Origin: Urechis unicinctus
Lineage: Eukaryota; Annelida; Polychaeta; Xenopneusta; Urechidae
NCBI GenBank assembly: GCA_034190875.2
Contig: CM067350.1
Coordinates: forward strand, 25,617,456-25,681,455
Reading direction: 5' to 3'
Length of the DNA: 64,000 nucleotides
Under the pieces are notes generated by a model. It saw nothing but the letters and a program-made list of their open reading frames with translations, searched no databases and was not told the origin of the DNA. Within the stretch, counting starts at the first letter, position 1. Every line of letters begins with the position of its first letter. A program made the translations under genes and the position numbers. Below, piece after piece: positions 12,201-28,834 of the stretch.

Positions 12201-13339
12201 CATCTTCACTGCCGCTGAACATGTACGACTTTTTGTAGAACTCCAAACAAGTAATAGCACCTGTTGGGAAATGAATTGAAATGATAATTCGATGGCAAAT
12301 ATCTATATCATAGGAATACTCATAATGCCCAAATCATTTATAAAACTTTTAATCTTATTGAAACCTTTTTTGAAATAATATGTTCAACACAGCTTTCAGA
12401 TATTATGTGACCTCTATTGAAGAAAGTTAGCAAGTAAACTAAGATAATACACACAAGTGCAGAAAAAGCAGAAATAATTGCACTATTCACAAACCACCTT
12501 TATGGTGCATCAAATTTCCGAGTTCCACATTTCTCTTCAAGTTGAAGAGGTTGATGATTTCATCTGTTCCTCCAGTGGCTAGTATACCACGTTGGTTCAC
12601 TGCAACAGCACGCACACAGCCCCCATGGGAATGGTCGCTGAATGCACTCTCAAATCTGGGTTCCTGAAATGCATAGATTGGACATGTTGCAGTTGACAAC
12701 CTCCAAAGCACAGGAATTATTAATATTGATTAATAACTTAGCTTGGAATTTGAATTATAGACTTAAATCCTATTCATATCGGTCAGTAACCTTTGCTGGT
12801 GTGCATGGCAAGTTAGTTATCTGCGGATGTTTACTGTGCAAGAGATGTATTTCCTTGTACGTATTCCACCAAGGTGCATTGATTGGGAGAAAGATCAATC
12901 TTGTTCAGTGCTGGAAAATAACTGATAGCCTACTTACCCTCAGGATGGGTGTCTGAAAGAGGAATTGGCTAAATTTGCCTATAAACTGGGCAATAATATT
13001 GATAACTGATGGTTTGGAAAATTCGATTCCACCAGATTTATACAAACTGGAGCTTATATAATTAATTGCATTGTAGAAAGAGAAACATCTTACACGAGGT
13101 ATCCATACTCGGACAAAATGGAAAAAAATGCAACAATACAGATTCATTAAACAACAACAGTCAATGACTGCATTAACACTACAGACATCATCAGCGAGGA
13201 CAATCTTACAGAGAGGCTTGAACTGACACACTGAGTAACCCAATTTGGCCCTTGTGAAGGATTCAAGGTTTTGCTGCCATACTGACTGGCAGACATGTGT
13301 TTCACCTTCACAAAAGTTACCAACAGTTGTCTCTGACAT
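7694..13339 (-). CDS. PAK1IP1: PAK1-interacting protein 1-like WD40 protein, copy 1
   Basis: WD40-repeat protein of the PAK1IP1/Mak11 family, a nucleolar factor for 60S ribosome assembly that in vertebrates also binds PAK1 (family knowledge). Eleven exons join in phase: 13339-13232, 12952-12938, 12663-12498, 12260-12140, 10705-10578, 10483-10398, 9903-9841, 9572-9475, 9196-9091, 8891-8651 and 7752-7694. They give about 396 residues; human PAK1IP1 is 392. Diagnostic stretches are VHPSGKLALSVSRDKTMRTW, SGSEDGTIGVW, ASSDGKLQLWKL and RLTCL, then an acidic, lysine-rich tail ending in SPKKRKIKIKTGKNGT. All introns are GT-AG. The first exon is least certain: ATG at 13339, with a donor chosen so that LGYS joins the microexon. 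No breaks are seen. Confidence 0.88.
8960..9036. repeat. (TA)n microsatellite in PAK1IP1 intron, copy 1
   Basis: A perfect TA repeat of about 76 bp followed by short CACACATA repeats. The copy 2 counterpart (16982-17071) is longer by about seven TA units. Confidence 0.95.
9201..9237. repeat. Poly-C/(AC)n tract at a 3' splice site, copy 1
   Basis: Eighteen Cs followed by AC repeats on the plus strand. On the coding strand this is (GT)n then G18 directly before the ACAG acceptor of the exon that starts at 9196. In copy 2 the tract is C16-A-C4 (about 17235-17255). Confidence 0.95.
11636..11760. repeat. Short degenerate ~20-bp tandem repeat in PAK1IP1 intron
   Basis: About six degenerate copies of a GTAGAGCCAATGTGTCATT-like unit. 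They lie in the large intron between exons 12140 and 10705 (about 1.4 kb). Duplicated at about 19670-19793. Confidence 0.75.
12938..12952 (-). other. PAK1IP1: 15-nt microexon of PAK1IP1 copy 1
   Basis: A 15-base exon (ACACCCATCCTGAGG, encoding TPILR) lies between a strong acceptor (CTCTTTCAG) and a strong donor (GTAAGTAGG). It is phase 0 on both sides, so skipping it keeps the frame. It falls where family members differ in length at the N terminus. Copy 2 has the same exon at 20971-20985. Confidence 0.6.
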
Positions 13340-13461
13340 CAGTGGAGGGGCGGGAGGAAGTGCTCATTATTTTTAGTCTGCATAGTCTGTTCAGCACTGA
13401 TGTATTAGCAGCTTACTTGAGCCAGATATAGCCTCAGTCAAGTTGGACAAGTTAGCGGCGA

Positions 13462-15259
13462 GCTCATATAACAGATATTCGGTGATGTTGGAACGTTTTT
13501 GCAAGGACCGAATAGATACGACCTTAGCACACACTCCAGCGCAGTGGACAAGATAGCGTTACGACAGTCGTCAAACAAAGTCGATTTTCGTTCATTTTCT
13601 AGTCCGACCCCTAACATCCATCTATATACGGGGGTAATTCACACTTTGGTCAAGTTTATTTTCGAATCGATTGGAACTGATTTGTCGAATTTTAAACTTT
13701 AAAGTGTTGCTCGATTTTGTCATGCCCGCGCCGGGAGAGCACATAGTAGCCCTACAAGACGTCAGTAGGTATAAATTCATGTTACCGTTATGACCGGAGC
13801 TAGCACATAGCTTGCCTTATCAGCATTGTCATATAAGAAAACATTCGATTCTTTAACTTAATATGGTATTTAATTAATTAATTTATTTGGGGTTGTAGAT
13901 TAAAAAAAAATTATCCGTTACATGCCAGTAACTTCATATGCATTATCCCGCTTGCGCTTGCAATTCGGCAGTTTGGCCCTTAGGATTCACGGAGTAGATG
14001 TTGAGCTGCCGACATTACTGCGACCGTTGCGCGAGATGCTCGTCGCTAATGGTACCACCCAGAATTAACACATCAGAGAAATTCTGTTAACCACGTTTTG
14101 TGTCAAATTCGTTCACAGAGTATATGCAAATATCATGAGTTCATCCCAGCCTTATATAAGCTGCGTAATGGCAATCATAACTACTGCGGTTTAAACAATT
14201 CGCATTTGAATCCCTCTCTGGCAATATTTTTGCGTGAAGACGCGAGTGACCACAGACTCTTTTAACTAGCCCTAAAGACCAACGTCAGGTTCTATTTATC
14301 ACCTTGTCGAGGGAGTGCATGCATCACTCTCGTACTTAGTTCGAAATAGCTACTTTAAACCATCAGTGGTTTAATCGTACCATATATCTCTCATCTTTAC
14401 CTGACGTTGTGTATAACTTAGCCGTGCACGATTTATATTACCGTCGTGCGCGGCTATGTATAACTATATTTCAACGATCTTATTAAGTGGGTGACAAATA
14501 AGTTGTATTGCCTTGGTCTGGACCAGGGAAATTTTATTGGTCTTGGTAGGCAGCTAGGACATGTTTTTCGTCAAGACTTGCTAATGCTGATAACTATTGG
14601 ACAATAGTTTATAAGTGTATTTCGTTTGGGAGTCGGTATGTATAACAAGGCAATTTCAGACAGGTGTCTGGTTGCAATAGTTGAAGCCTTGTTTGGCAAT
14701 TTCAGACAGGTATCTGGAAAAGTGAAAAGTGGCTGTCATCCTGTCAATTTTGGCTCAAAAACTGACGATTCTATGAAATTTGAATCGTCAATAACTTTTT
14801 TAATAATTGACCAACCTTATTTGAATCATCTAGATTATACAATTGTTGTGGTATAATTTCACTATGATGATCTAGAAATAAGACATGGAAAGTGGCTGTT
14901 ATCCCTTACCGTAGAATTCTGTCACAAAACCGAGCAATAATATGAAATTTGAAATTACAATAACTTTTTTACTAATTGATTTAAAAAAAAATGAAACATA
15001 GCTTATTAGAATCCTCTACATTAAACATTTCTTGTGGTATAATTTCACTATGATAATCTAAATATAAGACATGAAAAGTGGCTGTTATCCCTCGAATTCC
15101 GGCACAAAACCGAGCAATACCATGAAATTTGAAACCTCAATAATTTTTTTTCTAGTTGACTTAAAAAAATTAAACATACCTTTTCAGAAGTATACCTATC
15201 TTCAGGTTTAATTTCAACGAGAATTTGAAAAAAAAAATCACTGACAGCCCTAAGCAAGT
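13462..15259 (+). mobile_element. Composite three-array repeat element, copy in duplication 2
   Basis: Same element as at 5440-7236, carried along by the 8-kb duplication and nearly identical apart from homopolymer lengths. No coding potential is recognised; the short open frames are not conserved in the related copy at 27003-29480. Confidence 0.7.
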
Positions 15260-15716
15260 ATTCAACGTTGCTAAGGCCTCTTAGTGCAATGCATTTTGGG
15301 ACTTCTGAAAAAACCGATCTGATATCCCATATTCAGCACAGACATGAGGGATCGATGTTGTGAACAGCGCGGACAAGCCAAGGTGAAAGGTCGGTCACTG
15401 AACGAATTATACTCCATGATTTTGTGGTCAAGTTAAGGTTTTAAACGAGCATTGTGACATAAATATTAATCTGCTTATAATTAATTCGTCTGAAAATATT
15501 GAATCTCGTGCTCCGACTGCACCGAGGTTCATTGCATAAGATGCAGTTAAACAGCATTGTCAGCCATTCTTAAAATGAAGATACTCTGTAATTAAAACTT
15601 GGTGTCCAGTTGTGCAATTGTGGATTATGGACTGGAGTGAGACTAACGAGGGCAACAATCTGTTACAGTAACACTTATGAAGCATATATCACACATTTAT
15701 TTATCTATTGAAACAT

Positions 15717-21368
<5,652 letters not shown>

Positions 21369-21446
21369 CAGTGGAGGGGCGGGAGGAAGTGCTCATTATT
21401 TTTAGTCTGCATAGTCTGTTCAGCACTGATGTATTAGCAGCTTACT

Positions 21447-22070
21447 AATATTACGATTGTGCCTCTATTGTCCAGTTTTTATTTGTCCATAATGGCTTTG
21501 ATGACCAGTAAACAACATGACTACAACATGTGTCAAGCTCATATCAGTTTCTCAGGAAACAAGGCCTCAGATCAAATATTCAGTTTTAACCAACAAGGTG
21601 AAACAAGGCAGTTCCCAGCCCCATTTTAATTAGCTCAACCATGGCATGCAACTCATATACTCATAGTGACAGCTTAATAATCGCAGAATCTGCTTGGTTT
21701 TTAACATTTGGCACCTACTTCAATTGTTTAAACCACACACTCATTAAGCCTAAATATGCAGTGCATCCAGTCAAGTGTCCAATACACCAAAAAGGGGTCA
21801 GGTAGAGACCGGGTGAGAGATGAGTCAGGTATCTCCGGTACTTGACACACCGAGGTGAGATGAAGTGGGCTATGGATGGATTTACAATGACATGTGTTAT
21901 TCCTAGGTTGTAATCATACAAACTAAGAAGTGTAGGACAGGGCCCTGGCTAGCCAAACATTATCAAGGGTCCAGGACCCTCAGGTTAAAATTCCCATGGG
22001 TCCCCAACACATGTTTATTGATAACTGAACACCACAAATGCCTATGTACAAACATTGCATGCATATTAAT
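21447..22070. other. Intergenic, upstream of PAK1IP1 copy 2
   Basis: Single-copy DNA with no convincing open frame. It holds the presumed promoter side of PAK1IP1 copy 2, with no recognisable TATA box. At its right end are the AATAAA (minus, 22014-22019) and 3' untranslated sequence of the possible gene at 22071-23144. Confidence 0.5.
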
Positions 22071-23144
22071 TCACTTCTTTCGTTTATCAGCAATAAAGTT
22101 CATAGCTGTTTTCTGACAGTCGAAGTCCTGAACAGCTGGACCCTCAAACTTGAAGTGCATCAGTATCTCCAGCACTCTTTCTGACAATGAAGCACTTCGA
22201 GAGATTTTGTGACATTTGTATGGAAAAGTTCATGAAGCGGCTCAGAATAAAATCTAGCCACAGACTCGACGCTACGCGAAACTCGCGATCGCCCTTTGAT
22301 GTCCTTTAACTGAGTGTCGCTAGCACAGCGCTGCCATGGTAACAAGCCAACTGGGTGAAGTTCAGTTGGTAAAACACGCCGTGAGAATTTAATATGATGA
22401 TTCTATCTGCATATCTCTTCCCAATAGAACATCTTTCGCCAGATAATGTCAATACTCTGAAACCAAACCTTCTCATCACTATCATCTAGACCACAAACGT
22501 TACCCTCAATGTTTTGTACTCACTGGCAAGCATTAAAAAGAATACAGAATGATTGAATTCGCTTACATTCGCCGAGCAAAGAAAGCGTAACACCCGTACA
22601 CCGTAGTGCATTTCTTGGCAAGAAAAGCTGTCGCCACTGCGTTGAACTGGCGGGTGCACAGTGAGCTTATCAGCGTCAGGGCACGAAATTGGCTATTTCT
22701 AGTCGGCGAGCGCCGACTAGAAGTTTATTCCGCTGACTCATTTGTCACAGTTGTTCGTCCGCCTGGCCGATAACTATTCTGTTACCATGCTCGACGTCAA
22801 AAGTTAAACATGTTGACAATAGCCCGATAATTTGAACTGACCCAATTGACTTGACCTCAGCTTTTATCCAGAGTACTTTGGTTATTTGTGTATTGACGAA
22901 AGCACACGATTATCAATGAGATCGTATAACTCGTTTTTATTGATCAGTCTATGTCACATGCACGATGCAAATGAGTGTAAAATTTTCCCAGCGTTACAAG
23001 TCGTTGATTTGATACTTTGCGCAAAATATTTTTCCCAAGTTTAACAACAATGAACAAGTTTGTCAAACCTTTACCTGAAGGCAACTGTGATGAATTAGAA
23101 AAAAGTCCACCTCCACTCAGCTTATTCACTTCTACTTTCGGCAT
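22071..23144 (-). CDS. Possible small spliced gene of unknown function
   Basis: Two candidate exons have compatible phases. 23144-23075 starts ATG (MPKVEVNKLSGGGLFSN...), ends in phase 1 and has a CAG|GTAAAG donor. 22180-22071 follows a TTCATTGTCAG acceptor, encodes RVLEILMHFKFEG... and ends FIADKRKK-stop. A minus-strand AATAAA lies at 22014-22019, about 50 bp past the stop. Joined directly they would give about 59 residues, but further exons may lie between. The fold and family are not recognised. The basic C-terminal tail and the matching splice phases are the main support; chance cannot be excluded. Confidence 0.35.
22697..22722. repeat. 26-bp perfect palindrome
   Basis: Two 12-bp arms (TTCTAGTCGGCG and CGCCGACTAGAA) around a 2-bp centre, GC-rich within AT-rich DNA. 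It lies in the intron of the possible gene at 22071-23144. It could be a cruciform, a dimeric-protein binding site, or the remnant of an excised element. Confidence 0.9.
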
Positions 23145-24169
23145 TGTGAATAACAAGACCGTTGAGAGGACCAGTTAAATACTGGCAGGGCCAGTTCATT
23201 TTGTTGAAGGGCCAGTTGAACAAAAATGGAGGGCCAATTCACATATTTGCCAGTTTCTTGCCCTGAGCGTGATCTATTTATTCAAACAAGTCAGTAGAGT
23301 CAGACGCAAATTATTTTAGTCTGTAGTTTCATCTTGCACTTGCACTCGATGACCGACTTTGCATTTAACCACAAGCAATTCCGTTGTTGCGCAAGAGTCA
23401 CTCACTGTTATTAACATTCAGGGATTGATGAGCTTGGCGAACTGAGATGACATTTCTTTGATCATCATCATCATCATCAACATTAGAATAAATGTTATAT
23501 TTTACTGTGGGACCCCATACTGAGCTGTGACTCTGGCTTAATCTTTATGATTAAGCACTAAAATGGGAACAGACAATATCATAGAGTCAGCAATTTTTTC
23601 CAATGGACATTACAATTCTCAAATTACAAGCAACAGTGGAAAATCTGCTCACAAAGGTCAACACAATGTTACCACTGCTTATGCATTTACATTGAAATTT
23701 GATATACCGCTTCATAAATTGTGATAGGTTGCTGACCTGTCAAGAAATGTAAATATATTGAACATGTTGGTAGATGCCAAATACAATGTCGCCATGTTGG
23801 TCTCGGTGGTCTTAACTCCATAAAGGAGATCAACAAAAACTTGTACAGAAACTGTTGAATAACTTTTTCCTAACATGTACATTGCCAGCCCCATTCATAT
23901 TATTAGCATTACAATCCTTACCAACATAGGCACCAAGATGTAAAGCATTTTATCAATTCGGCAAAGTATTACCATTTAGCCTTAAATCTACATGGCACAG
24001 GTTATCATTGAAAACTAATAAATTGGCTGAGTTGCAAAGGACACTATACTCAGCCACAAATTTTTCACGTTTCGATCATAATCTTGGCAGTGGTCAAAGA
24101 GGGTGCAATTAACGAAATATCAGCACCACCAAATGCACCAACAAATTTTTGACCAATATGACAACCAAC
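23145..24169. other. Intergenic, no gene seen
   Basis: Contains three copies of a short GGGCCAGTT / AGGGCCAATT motif at 23180-23240 and a short ATC repeat at 23463-23479. No convincing coding exon or known element is seen. Confidence 0.5.
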
Positions 24170-24674
24170 TTAAGTGTGTGATAGACCGGTGATTAGTTCA
24201 TCCATATAAACACAGAAAAGAAATGGAGACAACACAGCACCCCACTTCACGCCCTTAGTACAGCTTAAACTGTCCGAAATTGCATTATCCCATTGCACAC
24301 TCAACAGTTGCTGCGTATACATGTTCGACATCTTTAAGCTGAGGTAGAACACATACCTCGCCTGCTTAGCAGAATAAACAATTTAATATAACCAACGCAA
24401 TCAAAAGCCTTAAAGGCATCTAGTGACATCTCATGACACAGAGAGCCATGACCAACATAGCATTGAATTACTTCTTTGAGGACAAATGTACATTTCTCGT
24501 TGGAAGTATATCAGTATTATATTCCATTAAAATATTGTCAAGTAATTTCTCCACAACACTGTGGATGGCTATGGACCAGAAGTTTTCACTAACATTCAGT
24601 GACAAGTATGGATAGCACAACATGCCCTTTGGGGAATTCGTATGTGACATCATAATGCTAAATAATGTCGACAA
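24170..24674 (-). pseudogene. Degraded LINE reverse-transcriptase fragment
   Basis: Several minus-strand pieces in shifted frames read as consecutive reverse-transcriptase blocks of a non-LTR retrotransposon. VEKLLDNILMEYNTDIL is followed by a block with LDAFKAFD (the first catalytic-aspartate region), then KLFILLSRRGMC, then GVKWGAVLSPFLFCVYMDEL. Stops and frame changes separate the blocks, for example after RRGMCSTSA and after GLSHT. The YxDD block and both element ends are missing. The closest look is to L2/CR1/jockey-like animal LINEs. It is a dead 5'- and 3'-truncated relic. Confidence 0.75.
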
Positions 24675-25313
24675 ATGGGAATTCAGTTCATTGCAGCCAT
24701 TTATGATTCACCATGCCGGTCATGTCATAGGTGAAACCTGAAGACCCATTCATGGTGTGCACATGTTTATCTGTTGGATGCAAATGCGCTGGGCCGATTG
24801 GCCGGGAACGGGCAAATTTGCGGAGAGTAAAAGTATACAGCGCTGTTTTACTACCACTTCTGGATAAGTTAGATATCCAACACCCTCGCATTTCATAGCA
24901 CAACATTTCATGATGGATATCAAAAAAAAATAATAATAGCAAGATTGATCCAGGCATAAAGATTCACTTGCCATCTTTTCGAAACTGACTAATGCTGAAA
25001 AAAATGTAAATGAACTGTTCCATATAATGCTGATATTTGATAAATCTGTAGATACAATTGTTATCTGAACTTTTTAAAATTTTGAATGTGATCGGATTAT
25101 TGATCCTCTAAATATGGCGAGGTGAAGTTGGGTTTCTTTTATGACAAAAATGGCCATATCAGAATTCTGACGCATGAAGTTTGGTCGCCCTATTCAAATG
25201 GATAAAGAGTAGGACCAAAAAATGTTTCTCGATTGACCAGTCCACCACATTTTGCTTGCCACGAGGTAGGCCTCTACTGCAGACACATTGGTTGATTATA
25301 GGTCTAGACTGCA
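24675..25313. other. Intergenic, no gene seen
   Basis: AT-rich DNA left of the hAT element. The short minus-strand open frames here show no recognisable domain or splice context. Confidence 0.45.
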
Positions 25314-25321
25314 ACCTGCAC

Positions 25322-26110
25322 AAGGGTCTTAGCCAGGATTAGAAAACTGCCCGTCCACCCTACCCCGTCCCATCAAGTCATGACCTAGATCACCAACTGA
25401 TTATCATAACGTGTTTTATGTTGACTTGAACGTTATGATGTTATTTCTTGCGAACATCATGATGGCACCCGTTGAATCGGCACGTCAGAGCGCGTATTAA
25501 CAAAGGACGCGACAACAGTGTTACACAGCAGCGCTTTCCTTTTACATCGCCCTCATCGCGATTATGACAGTTTGCACAACATTAACCTGCGCCGGCACAA
25601 GCATACGTGCGAATTAAAAACCTAGTCAAAGACTCCGCGTCAACATGTTTTTACCCAATTGCAATTTGTGAGCTTCATTCCCGAGTCAACAGTGCAGACC
25701 AAAAGTTTATTAGATCATGTGAAAAGCAAACTGCGAGGCAGACATTGATGCTCCGAACAGAACAGTGTTTATTTTGATCGTAGATGAGTGGAGAGCGTGC
25801 TGCGTCGCTGTTAGCCCTACAAGACGTCTGAGTAGACGTCTTACTTTCTCTTAAGCCGACGCAATGTAAAAAATTTGAGATCGATTCAGACAACTACCAA
25901 ACACCCAACATACCCAAGTGATGGAATTTAGAATGCAATGACGTTCCCAGACAATTTTATCCCTTTTCGGCGGGGGATTTCATCCAAGGTAATTAGTTAT
26001 AGCTCGATCAATTTGGGAAGCAACAGCAACATGTTTGTTTTCAAGTTCAAGACCATGTGCATTGCGCATGCTCAGAATGACGTGACCCATCGACGACTAA
26101 TGCCAAGAAG

Positions 26111-26160
<50 letters not shown>

Positions 26161-26827
26161 TTAAGTGTATAGAGGTAGTATACATGTGCCGCACGAAGGG
26201 GTATGTTTTTTCGGCCTCTCAACTTGTACAACGGGTTATACATTTGCATAATATCTTGTACAACGGGGTATACTTTTTGCCAATCTCAACTTATACAACG
26301 GGTACAGGTTTTCGAGGTTCCGCGGCACACCCCCTTCTGAGTTAGGGCCAAGTGCCCCCTGGGATGCTAAGGCAATGAGGATGAAGCGGCGGGAAATCAC
26401 GCAACCCAATATGTTCCAAAATGGCGGTCATCGTATCGCGATTTTTCAGAAATGATATATTGACGGCATTTCTTGAAGAATAGTGTCCAGTGGGGGTAAG
26501 TTTTTGGGTGCGTAGGGACTTTTTGTTGTACAGGCTCTTGATATATGTTATTTTCTAGAGGCGTAGGGCAGCACTTTAGCCAAACGCGTTTTCTTGGACG
26601 CGCGGACAATGTTGATGCAGAACGGTATATATTCATATTACCGTTAGACTGGAGCTACGTCGCTGTTTGTCTTTAAATGGGGTGTTTATACTAGCTAGGC
26701 TAATTCCTCATATCCGGCCTGGGATGGGTGGGCGGATGGACTGTCTTTGGGGGAAAATTGCATCCAGTCCTAGTCGACGACTCACCTGTCCAATGGACGG
26801 TTGGACGAGTCTCTGGCTAAGACCCTG
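25322..26827. mobile_element. Non-autonomous hAT-like transposon
   Basis: Terminal inverted repeats of 15 bp (AAGGGTCTTAGCCAG at 25322-25336 and CTGGCTAAGACCCTG at 26813-26827) match with one mismatch at the outermost base. The right end carries the canonical hAT terminus CAGGG. They are flanked by a perfect 8-bp target duplication, ACCTGCAC, at 25314-25321 and 26828-26835, the hAT length. CGTCCA motifs recur just inside both ends. The 1.5-kb interior has no transposase-like frame, so it would need one supplied in trans. A poly-G MITE is nested at 26114-26359. Confidence 0.85.
26114..26359. mobile_element. Poly-G-tipped MITE nested in the hAT element
   Basis: Begins with 44 consecutive Gs (26114-26157) running into GGGGGCACTT and ends with the exact inverted match AAGTGCCCCC (26350-26359). 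A second inner inverted pair is GTGCCGC / GCGGCAC. The interior has three degenerate repeats of a CTTGTACAACGGGGTATA-like unit. No frame inside is credible. The G run has probably expanded from a shorter G-rich terminus. Confidence 0.65.
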
Positions 26828-26835
26828 ACCTGCAC

Positions 26836-27002
26836 TGTTAGCTGGCGCATGAAGCTCATCGATTTTAATCTACTGGTCTTATTTTCTTTCACAGAAAGTG
26901 CCAACACATCTTACTGCAATCACGCAGCAGGTTGCGAAAACACAAGTCAATGTCCAAGGGGCTGCCACAATCAGGCAACATATTACAAAGATTTTGGCTG
27001 AG
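26836..27002. other. Short unannotated spacer
   Basis: Sequence between the hAT element and the composite element. A short plus-strand frame (TSYCNHAAGCENTSQC...) has cysteines but no splice or domain support. Confidence 0.4.
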
Positions 27003-27009
27003 CATTATT

Positions 27010-27735
27010 AGGGGTGTCAGTGATTTTTTTCAAATTCATTGTATCTCGTTGAAATTTTACATGAAGATAGGTATACTCATGAGGATTCTAAAAAGGTATG
27101 TTTCATTTTTTAAGTCAATTAGTAAAAAAGTTATTGAGGTTTCAAATTTCATGGTATTGCTCGGTTTTGTGCCAGAATTGTACGGTAAGGGATAACAGCC
27201 GCTTTATATGTTTTATATTTAAAATATAATAGTGAAATTATACCACAAGAAATGTATAATCTAGAGGATTCTTATAAGCTATGTTTCCTTTTTTTTAAGT
27301 CAATTAGTAAAAAAGTAATTGAGGTTTCAAATTTCATGGTATTGCTCGGTTTTGTGCCAGAATTGTACGGTAAGGGATAACAGCCGCTTTATATGTTTTA
27401 TATTTAAAATATAATAGTGAAATTATACCACAGGAAATGTATAATCTAGAGGATTCTTATAAGCTAGGTTTCATTTTTTTAAGTCAATTAGTAAAAAAGT
27501 AATTGAGGTTTCAAATTTCATGGTATTGCTCGGTTTTGCGCCAGAATTGTACGGTAAGGGATAACAGCTGCTTTATATGTGTTATATTTAAAATATAATA
27601 GTGAAATTACACCACAAGAAATGTATAATCTAGAGGATTCTTAAAAGCTATGTTTCATTTTTTTTAATCAATTAGTAAAAAAGTTATTTAGGTTTCAAAT
27701 TCTATGGAATTGTCAGTTTTTTAGCCAAAATTGAT
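27010..27735. repeat. ~184-bp tandem repeat, four copies
   Basis: The marker GTCAATTAGTAAAAAAG recurs at about 27114, 27299, 27483 and 27667. Units share TTATTGAGGTTTCAAATTTC and GGATAACAGCCGCTTTATATG. Three diverged copies occur inverted at 6700-7200. Confidence 0.85.
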
Positions 27736-27767
27736 AGGATGACAGCCACTTTTCACTTTTTAAGATA

Positions 27768-28340
27768 CCTGTCTGACATTGCCAAACAATACTAATCTAT
27801 TGCAACCAGACACCTGTCTGACATTGCCAAACAATACTTATCTATTGCAACCAGACACCTGTCTGACATTGCCAAACAATATTAATCTATTGCAACCAGA
27901 CACCTGTCTGACATTGCCAAACAATACTAATCTATTGCAACCAGAAACATGTCTGAAATTGCCAAACAATGCTTAAACTATTGCAACCACACACCTGTCT
28001 GAAATTGCCAAACAAGGCTTAAACTGTTGCAACTAGACACCTGTCTGACATTGTCAAACAATATTAATCTATTGCAACCAGACACCTGTCTGACATAGCC
28101 AAACAATTCTAATCTATTGCAACCAGAAACATGTCTGAAATTGCCAAACAAGGCTTAAACTGTTGCAACCAGACTCCTGTCTGACATTGCAAGACAATAC
28201 TAATTTATTGCAACCAGACACCTGTCCTAAATTGCCAAACAATACTAATCTATTGCAACCAGACACCTGTCTGACATTGCCAAACAATACTAATCTATTG
28301 CAACCAGAAACATATCTGAAATTGCCAAACAATGCTAAAA
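27768..28340. repeat. 45-bp minisatellite, about 13 copies
   Basis: The unit contains CTGTCTGACATTGCCAAACA and CTATTGCAACCAGACAC. All frames stay open because the period is divisible by three, giving spurious 15-residue repeat proteins on both strands. Only about two copies exist in the related element at 6629-6700. Confidence 0.92.
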
Positions 28341-28834
28341 CATCAGGTGACCAAAATCTCAAGATCGCCTTTAGAGATGTCCTCAGCTGTGTACACAGCA
28401 TCATCCTCGTCATATACTCGCGTCTTAAAGCAAAAAAATTGTCAGATGGAGATTCAAATGCGAATTGTTTAACCGCAATGGTTATGAATATTTGGGTGCA
28501 ATTACGCAGCTTATATAAGACTGGGGCGAATGATAAACTCGGGATGTACTCCGTGAACGGATCTGACACAAAACATGGTTAACATAATCTCTTTGATGTG
28601 TTAAATCTGGGTGGTGCCCTTGGTGACGAGCAGCTCGAGCAACCGTCGCAGTAACTGTCGGCAGCTCAACATCTACTCCGTGAACCCTAACTGCCGAATT
28701 CCACGCGCCAGCGCAAGCGGCATTTTGCCTTTGAAGTTACTGGCCTGTAACGGATATTTTTTTTAATCTACAACACCAAATAAATCAGGTACCATATTAA
28801 GTGCAAGAGTGATCTTTTAAATAACATAATGCTG

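Larger units (their letters stand above)
5396..13417. repeat. 8.0-kb tandem duplication, copy 1
   Basis: This 8,022-bp block is followed immediately by a second copy at 13418-21446. It begins inside a truncated 183-bp spacer at TGAGCCAGATATAGCC and ends at GCAGCTTACT. Differences between copies are mainly homopolymer and microsatellite lengths: the T and A runs near 5870-5890, the A run near 7210, the TA repeat near 8960-9036 and the C run at 9201-9218. Substitutions are very rare. This may be a recent true duplication or two haplotypes wrongly placed in tandem. Confidence 0.9.

Noticed and set aside
13232-13339. Exon 1 of PAK1IP1 ending at an earlier donor (AAG|GTGAAA near 13306)
   Set aside because: It leaves phase 1 and would put the following EPRFESAF exon out of frame; the TCA|GTGTGT donor keeps phase and gives LGYS where the family has a similar motif.
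21715-21921. Short minus-strand frame YDYNLGITHVIVNPSIAHF...
   Set aside because: No splice sites, domain or codon pattern to support it; likely chance.
27768-28340. CRISPR-like array
   Set aside because: The repeats are contiguous 45-bp minisatellite units without unique spacers, in a eukaryotic genome.
27779-28582. Repeat proteins with a 15-residue period (PNNTNLLQPDTCLTL) on either strand
   Set aside because: The 45-bp minisatellite is a multiple of three, so all frames stay open; no start context, splice sites or related protein.
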